A stretch of 64,000 nucleotides of DNA from Rhea pennata (lineage: Eukaryota > Chordata > Aves > Rheiformes > Rheidae): assembly GCF_028389875.1 (NCBI RefSeq), contig NC_084667.1:59622570-59686569 (forward strand). Direction: 5' to 3'. Under the pieces are notes generated by a model that saw only the letters and a list, made by a program, of their open reading frames with translations, did no database searches and was not told the origin of the DNA. This document shows, piece by piece, positions 48,540-59,660 of the stretch (position 1 is the first letter of the stretch; each line of letters starts with the position of its first letter). The translations under genes were made by a program, and so were the position numbers.

Positions 48540-49967
48540 GTAAAAGTCTAGAGGAAAGCATTAGTCAGCCACTTCATAACACTGACAGTAATATTAATAT
48601 TTAAAGAGCAGGCCTTTAGAGAACTGAGCATACTTTCTTCTTGTTGGCTTCACTGGGAGCTGGGAAGTCAGCACTTGGAACCTATGGGAATGAGTCTAGC
48701 GAAACGCCAGACAGTTTTTTATATTTCAATCAAGCATTGCATGGTTGGCAGGATTTTCTTTTACTTGATACCTAATAACTGGGTTGCCTCAGTTCTCGTG
48801 AGAAAAGCTCTGTTTGGATTTTCAGTGTACGATAAAGTTGAGGGCGCGTATGTAACTGGAAAGGCCCTGTTACCATGTCTGCATATCTGTAGTTGTAAAA
48901 CATGATCTATGGCAGCACAACTTTAAAATTTGGTGGCATCCCAGGAAGCATTTAATTGCATTTGTGCTTCATTACAAGGCTGTCTCATTTTCGGGAATTT
49001 ATTTTAGCTAATTAGTTGGAAATGTCAGACTAGTATTTCAAATGACAGAAACATCATATATTATCATACATGAAGCAATTAACTCTTTTGACAAATATTT
49101 ATTGTGGTGTCGTCTTTAATTAAGTTTTCAGTGCTCTTAGACATAGAGCAGGTTCTTCCCTAAAAGGAGATCTTTGCAGCACTGATGTGACTAACTGAAC
49201 TTGTCGCTGAAAGAGTTAACGGCCTAAGCATGAAGATATTGTCATGACATGATTTCACAATACAGATGTCTGATATTTTGGCAAAACCCCCTAACAATTG
49301 TCCCCTCCAAACTCTGCCTCAGATACCACAGATGCATTATGCTGGAAAAGGTGCATCTCCAGTCACTCCTGTTTTTCCACTGAAACTGTTCACAGGAGAC
49401 AAAAATGCCATGTTTTTATGCTACTAAGATAGATAATGTTGAAAAGCAGGCCTGTATATTGATTTTTAAAAAGTCTTTTTTTTTCCCTTTTTTTTTTTAA
49501 CTTGGTTTTTGGGGTTATTCATGTGGAAACATGCTACAAATGTGACTGGTTAGTTTGTCTTAAACAAATAGATAGGTCTTGTAGATGATGTGCCACTGAG
49601 AAATAATTCCTGACAGTTATAACTGAAGCAGATAAACAGTTCTGCCAGCTGCCAAATAACACTGTAAAACAAAAGGATTCTGCTTATTGTTTTCCATTTC
49701 TTCATGCCTGTCAAACTATTTAACTGAGCAGTACCCATCACATAGGGTCTCTGTGCCATTCTGCTTGTCTGCTGCACTCATGGTTTTTACCTTCTCAATT
49801 GCAGAGCCAGCTGTGGTACGCTTGTCCCATGGTGCCACCTCCCCGCTACCGCTGAACTTGGTGTTTGCCCTTGTGAAGACACATTTTGGAAGCACCTCTC
49901 TAAGATGTTGTAGCCACTCAGCAAGCATATCAACCTCTATATGTGTTTTATTTTATTTTTTTTTCAG
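45894..49967 (+). other. Intron 3, last part
   Basis: AT-rich unique intron containing T36 at 48500-48535 and T9/T11 tracts near 49476-49498. It ends in the T-rich tract TTTTATTTTTTTTTCAG that forms the exon 4 acceptor. No other exon or RNA gene seen. Confidence 0.6.
48500..48535 (+). repeat. T36 homopolymer
   Basis: Run of 36 T on the coding strand, followed by AAATG; no recognised retroposon body adjacent. Confidence 0.9.
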
Positions 49968-50125
49968 GCAGAAACAGCACCAGAAAGTGGTCGGGATGGT
50001 CCTAATGTGCAAGTCACCTCAGGGCAGAACAACTTGGACCCAGCCGGGACAGGCAGCTCGCAGAGTTTGGTTGCTCCTGCTGGGGTCTCCGCAGGTACCT
50101 CAGCTGCCGCTTCGTTCTTCATAAG
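49968..50125 (+). CDS. KIF26A: KIF26A coding exon 4 (pre-motor linker)
   Basis: 52 codons plus AG, phase 0 at the acceptor (ends 49967) and phase 2 at the donor AAG|GTAGTT (50126). Residues 264-315 plus the start of an Arg codon: AETAPESGRD, a variable Gly/Ser/Gln-rich linker, then SAGTSAAASFFIR. The opening AE and the closing SAAASFFIR are where the known KIF26A sequence continues after FLP..CL and before the AAQKL-type block preceding the motor domain. The middle of the exon is poorly conserved, as expected for a disordered linker. A GTACCT inside the exon at about 50095 could act as an earlier donor, but the conserved residues lie after it. The donor is somewhat weak (GTAGTT). Confidence 0.93.
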
Positions 50126-52152
50126 GTAGTTTTCACCTTTCTGGTTTCTGTAACTGCTAATGGTTGTCAAGTGGTGGTGAAATGCCTTTGACACTTTGCC
50201 ATGAGTAAGATGTGTGGTACGTGCTGCCAGTGGACGCGGAGTCAGGCACTCTGCCCTGGCTGTGGATTCCCCAGGGGAGCAGAGATGTGCTGGTTTTCTA
50301 GCTGGAGAGCTCAGCTGGGACCTTGATTGACCAGAAACCAACAATGTGGGTGGTGGGCTCTGCCTAGTCCTTAGGGGATATTTCCACCTGTAACAAATCT
50401 GTCATTCAGCAGGTTTCTGTGGAGCATGGCTGGAAAAACAAGGTCTTTCCTCTCAGATCTTGTCTGCACCAGCTGAGCGCCCTCTCTAGCTGTCTGTCCT
50501 GCATATGCAGTTGACATACATATGTTCTCAGAAGAAATCCCTCTAAAAAACACTAAATTCACCTTAATTTATTGATGATTGGCTTGACTGGAGCTAATGT
50601 TGTTTCTCTTCATACTAGTGCAGTTATTGCATGAGCTTGTGAAATGTTTGCTTGCCTTTTCCAGAACACTTGCGTGTGCTTTCTCCTCTACAGTCAGAGG
50701 ATTATTTTGCTGTTCCACCTACTGTAACTGACTGAGGAAGATAGTTAACATATAAAGCAAACCCTTGCTCTGTGAACAGATACCACCTAGGAAAACTTCG
50801 ACTGAGCGATGGCAGAAAAAGATCCATGCACATTTGGATATCTGTTTCCTTCCTATTTATTCAAAATGGAGATCAAAGATGATCATCTTGATCTGTTTGA
50901 GAGGAATAAAAAGTTTTTATTCAGTTTTTTATCCAGTAGCATGGTTTACACATGCAAATAGAAGTTTTTTTCTGTAGCGGATAACAACAGTTGAAACAGT
51001 ATAAAGCAGTCATTTCTAGCAGGAACCTAGAACATTTTTTTTTTAATGTTGGGTCTTATAATGAAAATGATCTGTTAGTTTTGTTTGTGAAATGTTTGTT
51101 GTAATTAGCAGTGTTGATTAAATGCAATACACTCTCAAGCAGATGGTATTTAAAACAACAAAATACAGGGCTTTGTACTTGCTTTCCAAACTCCTTTTTT
51201 AATTCATAACTGAACATGTTTTGAGACAATATTGAAAAACGTATGTCCGTGAATGGCATTAAAGTAAAATTTATGCACTGAGAATGCTTATCATGTAATC
51301 AAGGAAAAGGAAACAACAGAATTTCTACATGATCTTTTCAAATGTTTTGCAACATTGAAAGAATGCCTTTTTAGTATAAATTAACTTGTAATCTGACCTT
51401 AGAAGGAGCTCAGCTTCCCAAGACCTTTGTGTCTGAGCTAAATCCTGTAGATTCCTTTTATTGTCAGCACAGAGAAGTGGTTACCTCTGGAGGATGACAC
51501 ATTTGATTTTTTTTTTTTTAAGACAGGTGTCTGAAATTGGTGGAAGCATAGAGCAAGGGTATGGTGAAAAGCTCAGTTAAACAGCTCTCTCTCTCTTTAA
51601 GTTATCTAGTTAAGGGCAAAAGAATCTACTCCAAACTACCTAGACTGGATAGTAGCATATCTTATATTACTGTATTTCAGATTGTGTGTATGAATAGTCT
51701 TATTCTGGTTTACTTAATCTATTTACAATTTATTTCAGTATATGTTTTATGCAAACGTAAAGACTATAGCTTTCCCTGGAGAATCCAGAAAAGAACAAAA
51801 ACCCCCAGAAATAGGAGAAAGAAATCAATGTCTAATAATCTGAAATAAGATCCAAAACCTTTTATTCACAGTTATGCTTCTGTCATTGTCAGCAAAACTC
51901 TGTTCTAATTTTACTGTGATGTGAGAGATCCAGGTTGTCTTTGCCTTGATTAAAAAACTCTTGAAGTCAACAGCAAGACTGCAAATGATATCATTGGACT
52001 TTGGATCAGGCCCTGATTGCTTCTCATGAATCTGTCTTTGCCCTGAGTCAATCAGTTTTATAGCTTTAGCAGCTATGTGCTGGCTAAAACATTTTACAAC
52101 CCATTAGTACATTGCTTATTCCCTACCCATGTTGCCTCTGTTCAAAATTGAT

Positions 52153-52175
<23 letters not shown>
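52153..52175 (+). repeat. (TC)n microsatellite
   Basis: About 11 TC units followed directly by a T9 tract. Simple repeat, pyrimidine-only on the coding strand. Confidence 0.9.
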
Positions 52176-52185
<10 letters not shown>

Positions 52186-53570
52186 CTAAACAACAACACT
52201 AGTTGATTTTTTTTTTCTTTGCAGATAGCACTTTGATTTCTCTTTTTGTGTGTGGTGGTTGTTGGAGAGAGACTTAAGCAAGAAATGACAGCTGATAACT
52301 GTTAAAAGAAAATTATGTGAATTAATTCTGTAGTATTTTCATGTTTTATTATGTTACTGCTTCATGTGTTGTCTGCATTCATTCTCAGTATTCCAGAGCC
52401 TGTCTAAGAATCTCTTGTTCCCTAAAAGAAAGCATTCCAAAAAACAAGTTCAGGTATGACTGTGATTAAACATACAGATTGAAATGCAGAAAATTTTACA
52501 AAGGAGGAGGGAGGAGAGATCCATTTAAATCTCTGGCAATCATAAACATGTTCAGCAAGCGCTCAGGTGGGTACCGTTGCTTGCATGGACTTGGCCAGGC
52601 TGCCCCATCCCCGTCAGCCTCCAATCCCAGGAAAGGCTCCCTGTCCCCACTACTCCTCTTCCTCGTCCTCCTCCTCCTCCCATGGGGACTGACTGACCCA
52701 AGTTTTGGCACTGCTTCTTCCTCCAGCCCTCTGTGCCATGCAGTCCCTGGCGGGGTGGGGGGGGACAGAAAGAGGAGAAGATCTTCAGGAATGTGTCAGA
52801 GAGATACTGGTGGGAACTGCGGTAGAGAAGTGGCATTCTCAGGCACCACAAGTATTAGGATTACACCAGTTCCACCTGTTTCAGCTGGTTTTGTTCAGTA
52901 TTAATGGGCTGCAGATGACTGCCTGTTGCTCTGGCCTTCCCAGTATCATCTCCTCTGTCCCTTCACACCATCTAGCTTTCTGCGTTTTGGGGAAGCAGGT
53001 CGTTGCTGCCTCAAATTCCTCATGGCAATATTCTCTTTTCTCTCCTCTATCCCATCCTCTCTCAGCAAACATCCTGAATGAAAGAGAAGTCATGGCACTA
53101 GCACTATGATGTGGTCCATATACCCTGTGTTTTCTGGACTTTTCCTTATCATGTTTTTCTCTTCAGCTATTGCAATTGCAAACTTTGTGGTGGGGCCACT
53201 CTCTTACTCTTGAATTATGCTGAGCTCAGCACATTTTGTTTCTTGTTGCCTGCTGGAATAAATACAAGTGTTATATTGATAATTATGAATATGCACACAC
53301 GCACATATGTACATACATATATTCTAAAGCATTGCCCTCTTTTTGATCAACTCTTCTGAGTACCTTCAATTTTTTCAAAAGTTCTGTTGTAGAAGGGGCT
53401 GTCGTTGGGATTTAGAGGTTGGGAAAAGGCCTATTTTGTCATAGAAATAAAACACCTAGGCAAAAGTGGGCACATATATTAAATTTTAGTGTATTGTGCT
53501 GTGGAGTTAGTTGCTTTGGACGTTAAAAGCTTGGTAGGGTCCTTGTGGAAATTGCACCTTTGGTTTATTT

Positions 53571-53584
53571 AGCAGCAGCAGCAG
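53571..53584 (+). repeat. Short AGC triplet run
   Basis: Four and a half AGC units. Short; recorded for completeness. Confidence 0.8.
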
Positions 53585-55379
53585 TAGGTGTGGAATTTTT
53601 CACATGAATAAATGCTTCCAGTCTTGTTTTGGGGAAACGGCTTTAAGAGTGTTTGCACAGGTCCTAACACTTAGCTTTTGGGCTGCTGTGTTATTTCCTG
53701 GCAGCAAATAAATGCTTTTTTTTTTTCCCCCACATTAAAACTAGCGTCTTTGTTCAGTGAAGTAGCCCCCTTTGACTTTTCTGTGCTGTCTTGTGCCTGT
53801 GAAGGGGGGAGGCCTGTGTGTTTTTTGTTGTAGTTGTGTGGTTTTTCTGTTACTGTAATTTGTTCCTCACTGAGAATCATAGCTTTGTGTTTGTAAGGTC
53901 ACAGACTCATAAGGCAATACAGAAGGGATTGTGTCCTCACCTGGAAAATAATAACTAAGAGCTGCAGCAAAATGTGTAGCTGGTGATAATTTGCACTCAT
54001 GATTGAAGATCCTTAAGGTGGTGGTTGCAATGAATGCATTGATTTTGTTAAGAATATATGCAGCCCAAATCCGCATGTTCATCCAAAGCGCTTTCTCATT
54101 TGAATGACTTAATTTCTTCAAGCTTAATTACATTCTGCTTTTTTAAAAAATAGCATTTTATTCATTACCTAGAAATGCAGAGAATCTGGAGTGGAAGTGC
54201 TAACTATTCAAAATCAAAGCCACATATTATAAACTGGTAGAATATTAGGAAAGTAAATCATTTTTAAGCTTTTATTCCCTCTCACTCTGATCTGTCATAG
54301 AAGGAAAAAAGCTCTGATTAACGTATGGCCGTGTCACACAAGCAAATTGCCAGACATTACTCAATGGCCATGTTACGTAAGGGCTACAGGATTTGGCAGA
54401 AAGTACATCTTCCGAGTGGGTCAGTGATAGACTGTGAAAGCCTTTAAGAACGCCAGAGCAAAAAGTACAGCATATGAGCATTAATGTCTGCAAAGAGGGT
54501 CCCAGTTTACTCTGCTAATGCAGGAGCAGCTTACTCTCGTGTTCTTCAGATTTAACAAAAACACAACTGGGCCGTGTCCATTGGCGTGGGCTGAGCCATG
54601 CCTGGCTGCAGTGCTCCAAACTTTCTACCTGTTTCCAGGGTTTTCTATATAAACAACCTCAACAAACTTTAGATTATTAATGAAAATATTTGAGAATATA
54701 GTTATAGAACCATTCTGTGGGCTGCATCCTCTTATGCTTGCAACAAAAAAGCCAAATAAAAAAAGCCAGTATAAAGCTGTAATAAGTTGTCAGGCTTTTT
54801 GTTAGCTGGGCCCCTGGGAAAGAAAGGAAATGTTGCTTCCAAGAATAGGAAGGAGAAGGGCAGAGAGGAGGAGGAGGTGGAGCTCAGGAATGGGAATGCA
54901 CTTGGGAAGAGATGGGAGGAAGATCTGAGCTGTGACTGGGTGGGTGAAGTCAGAGCTGATTGAAAGGAGTTATGTATCACACAAACTCTCTTAAATTTTA
55001 ATCTCTTTTGCTACTGGATTATTTCCTGTCTGTTCAAACTAGTTTGTCACGGAGTTGCATTAGCTGCCCTAGGACCACTGCCTCCGAAAGCTGGGGAACA
55101 GCTGTGTGATTGCAGCTACTTTCCCTTGCACCCAGCTGCTTCTGTCGGAACAATTTCTCTTTGAAACACAGCACTTACTGGAGGGAAGTTTTTTAGGTTT
55201 CTGAATTATTTGCAGTAGTGCGTTGCTGGACTTTGCTTCTTTAAAACGATTTAAGTCAATAAATCTGGGGAGCCAAAATGGTGAATTAGACCTGTTATCT
55301 CTCCACTCTCTTCATATTCCTAAATGTTTAAGAAGCTGTGTCAGTTTAGGCATGGCATAAAACATTATATGTGATACAC

Positions 55380-55700
55380 TTTCTTCAAGCAGCTTTTCTT
55401 AACAAGACATAACACAATCTCCGAGTAATGTAATTGAACATCTTAAAGCTAAAATAAACATAGTGGTCTTTTTCTAGATTCAAGATATTCCATCATATTT
55501 AATGCATCTGAGTTGTGGATTAAAGAATCTAATTACTCACTAATGAGCAGTAATGGTACATATAAACTAAGGGTCACTATCCTATTACAGGCACCTGATG
55601 GTTCACTGATAAGCATTTGGTCATTAGATTGACCATAAAATACAGTCAATAATTGAGGTTACTCATAGAGCAGGCACCTTATCAGCTTTAGGCATGGTGG
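55380..55700. promoter_or_regulatory. Candidate conserved non-coding element in intron 4
   Basis: Repeat-free AT-rich block with many TAAT and ATTA cores (GAATCTAATTACTCACTAAT, AATAATTGAGG) and GATA-like sites. Proposed from texture only. Confidence 0.25.
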
Positions 55701-58700
55701 GACAGCTTGTCAGTACTCTGTGTACTGATTGCACTGTGACTGAGCATATGATTAGGGTATTGAGGCAGTCTGTATCTAATGAAACTGCAGGCTAGGCATA
55801 GCAATATTAGCACAACCACTAAATGACTAATGTGTTTTTGTTCCAAGCCTCAGACGCTTCAATTAGTTCCAATAAAATGTGATCTACTGTTAGCAGTAGG
55901 CAGAGGATTCAGATATTTTGTGTACAAGCTTTCATTACGCTAGTCAGGATTTGTAGCATTTTGGGGACAGATGAAATTTGTGTTGCTTTGCATGAAAAAA
56001 ATGATAGAAATAATAAAAGCTGTCATTACCACTTTAACTTCATTTTTTCGGTTTTATTTTCACATTTTTTAGACTCAGAAATTCTTTCTGAGGCAATAGC
56101 TGGTGCTTCATTTAAGAGATAGAACTGACAGTAGCAAATTAGATATCTACATGTTCTGCTTTAAGATCCATTCATGCACTTCATATAGGCTTGCACAAAT
56201 AGATCTAAACTTAGAATGTATTCTTTGGCATTTTGTACCATATGGAACATTAGTCAAATAGTCTAGTTCTTGAAGGCTGCTGTAGAGATATTGATTTTAT
56301 TATGCTTTAAACTGTTGCTGAGAAAATAACCTCAGAACCTATTTTTTATGATTTTTTTTCCATGAGGAATTTTTTCCATGAGGATGCCTTAACTTTCATA
56401 AATTATTTAATATAGTGAAGGATGCAAAATGCCTTTTGTCTTTCTGAACTGCTATTCAGGCGTCTGTGATGCGACCTTGGAAAGTAACCATAGAAACATG
56501 TTAAAAGCTTCAACCAAAAATCTGTAGTTCAGTTTGACAGTGATGCAAATTCTGTGAAAGAAGATTATGATGTATTAGAAACACTTGAGGCATAAATTAC
56601 CAGTAACCTGTTAAACCTGATTATTCCATGACTATCAGTACTTTCAGAATTTAATACAGGAAAAAAAGCACAAAAAAATGAAATGTACGTTTTTTAAGTT
56701 GCCGTGTTCAAGATATTTGTAGCTAAATCGCTTCAGTCTGTCATTCTTTGCTCTGTTAAAAGCAAGAATTATATTTCTTCTAAGTTCATAATGTAGTTCA
56801 GCAGTTCTCTACATCTAATAGCTGTAAACTTTTATCCTCTACCCTGCTGGGATTCATTGGTATCCTGGCTTTGTGCAGAGCTGGCATAATTTAAATCTCT
56901 TTGACAGATAAAGTAGATAACTGGGTTATGAGTAAGTAGTTCACTAGAAGGTGAAGAAAATCTGTGAGTCATTGGATCATGAGTTAGACCTCTTAGTGCT
57001 GACTTGTGGTAGTAAGGCTAGTTTGTGAGGCTGAAATAGAAGAGCTTAGTTAAGGGTAACCATAGTAAATTCTTGGTGAATGACAAGTCAAGGGAAGAAG
57101 CAGAGTTGGTTGTCACAGCTTCCTCATTAAACATAATCCACACCCAAGAAATCATATGTTGAGATGATGGGGAAAAATTAAAATTGAATTAATTACCCAG
57201 AAAATCAGCGTACCAGCTCCTCCCAGTTAAGACTGTCTTGCTGACAGATATGTGCAAAGACCTATGTATGGTTCATCTCTACTTGGCAGTGCCTTAGCAG
57301 TATCAAGGGAGATACAAGACTGTTCCAGGGATGTAATGACTAACTAGTATTTAATGCAGATTAACTACTGCTTGGAATATCAACTTATCTTCATTAAATG
57401 CCCTGCAGTACCCCTGTTTCTCTTGCTACCACTCAATTACTGTTGGAAGCCCATCTTCTTCCTAACATTAATACATAACCAGGTTTACATCTATATCAGA
57501 GACTGCAACATATACATGTAAAGCTAGATGCCAGCACTTAAGGCTGTAGCCCAGCATAGGGAGGATGGAGTGGGGCTGCCCTGTCCTGGAAGAGCCAATC
57601 TGGAAATGGCATCCTGCTAACATTAACCCTCTCAAGCTGCAACATTTTCCACATGCTGGGAGGGATGTGTGAGCAATCTGCGTCTTGGGAGAAAGCTGCA
57701 AATGTGAAGCATCCAGCTGTTTCAGAGGGAGCTGGATGTTTAATTAGCCTTTTCCCCTTACTGAGTCTCTCCTCTGACTCTAATGGGTTGAAGCAGCCTG
57801 GTCGCTGCAGGGTGTCACTCCATGATGCTGAAAAGGCAGATGCCTTCCCAGCCCCCTTTTCCTTTCTGCACAGAGCTGGAGAGAGCACGATAGCCTTTGC
57901 GCAGACGTGCAAATGGAGCTGGAGTGGGTGCTGCTGAAGGGCTTGCCTCGTCTTGCCGGTGCCAGGCTGTGGCTGCTGGAATGTGGTTGCTAGCCATCCC
58001 CATGGGAATAACATGACATGGGCTTAGCGCAGCGCTATGTGGGGACAGCAGACCGGGCAGGGTGTGTAGCATAGTGCAGTATCTTGTATCATCTTAGGGC
58101 TTTCCTAGTTGCTGTGGCAGCATAATACTGCCTATAATTAAGGACAAACAAAGCAGTGTGTGCTTTAGATATATCCCATTTCGTGTTAGCCCATAAGGAG
58201 GATAAATTAGAAGATAAGCGTGAATTTAGTAGGCTTTGTTCTTGGAGACAGAAATGACTCTCAGGGCAGCGCATTTAAGAGCAGACCATCATTACTGATA
58301 TCATTGCTAGTACTGCATCATATGTTTACACATCAATGTATGGTAAGTGATGTTCCCTGCTACAAACGGCTCCTCTGTGGAGACTCTGAGACTGAAGTGA
58401 CAAACAACGATCTCAGGGCTGTTGGCTTGAAGAGGGTTAGGGATTGGGGTAAGAACCAAGGAGAAATTATGTAAGGTGTCAGCATTAGGGAGATGAGGAG
58501 CAGAGATGTTTGTTGGCATGGGCCACAGAGGAAGTACGGGAGCAAGATGGGCAAAAGGGTCACGCTGGAGGTGGCAAAATGAAGCAAGATGGGAGCCTGG
58601 TGACAACCAGGAAATACAGAAAACCAAGGAAATTGAAAGACAGACAATAAAAGAGTGAGGAGCAAGCCAGATTTAGTGATGTAGGGATCTCATGGCTCTT

Positions 58701-59269
58701 GCGATAGGACTTCATCTTTGGAGATGCAAAGGGAAGGATGTCCTATGTCTCTAGGAGTTTTTAACTAGAGAACAGTCTGGAGTATTCATGGATAATATTG
58801 ACTACAGCCTTGAGGATATTCATTCTTATTTCGCCCTCTCTACTCTTCTGCTTTCCTTAACTTACTGTTTTGTCCCTTACCTCAGGCATTTTTCATATGA
58901 GCTGTTCTCTGTTGCCTCGTTTGTTCAGAGCTGAATGCCCCCTCCTGATTCTGCATTCCTGAATATATGGCATTTCTCTCTTTGGCTTCTTCCCATCTTT
59001 TTGCCTTTCCTAACTTGTCAAGGGGAGCATTTCTCCCACCTCCCCCCCACTGTAACCCTCCCAGTCTGCCTGCTTTTTTGGTTCTTTGACTCCTGACCAT
59101 CAGCACTGCTTCAGACTCCCCTATTTAGGGTCCCTCAGCTCGGCAGCAGTGGCAGCTGCAGCTGGTGACTTCGCTGCAGGAGGAGCGAAGCATTCCGTAG
59201 GTAAAATGATAACGAAGACTTTCTTGCAGGGTTGTAATTTGACAATTCACACCTGTTTCTCTTAGCTTC

Positions 59270-59660
59270 ATTGCTGACTTTTCGACTCTTCCAATAACAT
59301 ATTTAACTAACTATTTTAATGCTTCGTTATGATAAACAGACTTAGCAGTCAAAATAGGAAAGTCAGATTGATACTTAATCGAATCTTTCTTCCTCACTGC
59401 TGACTTGCAGTCACTCTAACGCTCGGTGTTAAGAGTGTGATGGGTGCAGGTTGCCGAGCAGATGGACTTTCAGGCGACGCTGGCCATATTCTGAACTGGC
59501 CCATTTTGTTTGCTTGTGCTAATGGCACAAAACGAGACATCTCACATTATCATTTATAATGAAAAATGAAACGTCAACCCAGAATAATACATCAGCATTA
59601 TAAATTTCAGTGTTTGACCAACTGTGGGATTACTCTGAATGTGCTTTAAAATTCTCTTTA
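59270..59660. promoter_or_regulatory. Candidate conserved non-coding element in intron 4
   Basis: Repeat-free block that mixes several CpGs with TAAT-rich segments (CTTAATCGAATC, CATTATCATTTATAATG, GCATTATAAATTTC). It resembles the block before exon 3 in composition. Conservation is not tested. Confidence 0.25.

Noticed and set aside
50637..51105. GTGAAATGTTTG sequences (near 50639 and 51088) resembling the start of miR-203, whose gene lies near KIF26A in mammals
   Set aside because: The match stops after the seed region and there is no hairpin partner. The known locus should lie upstream of KIF26A, outside this window.
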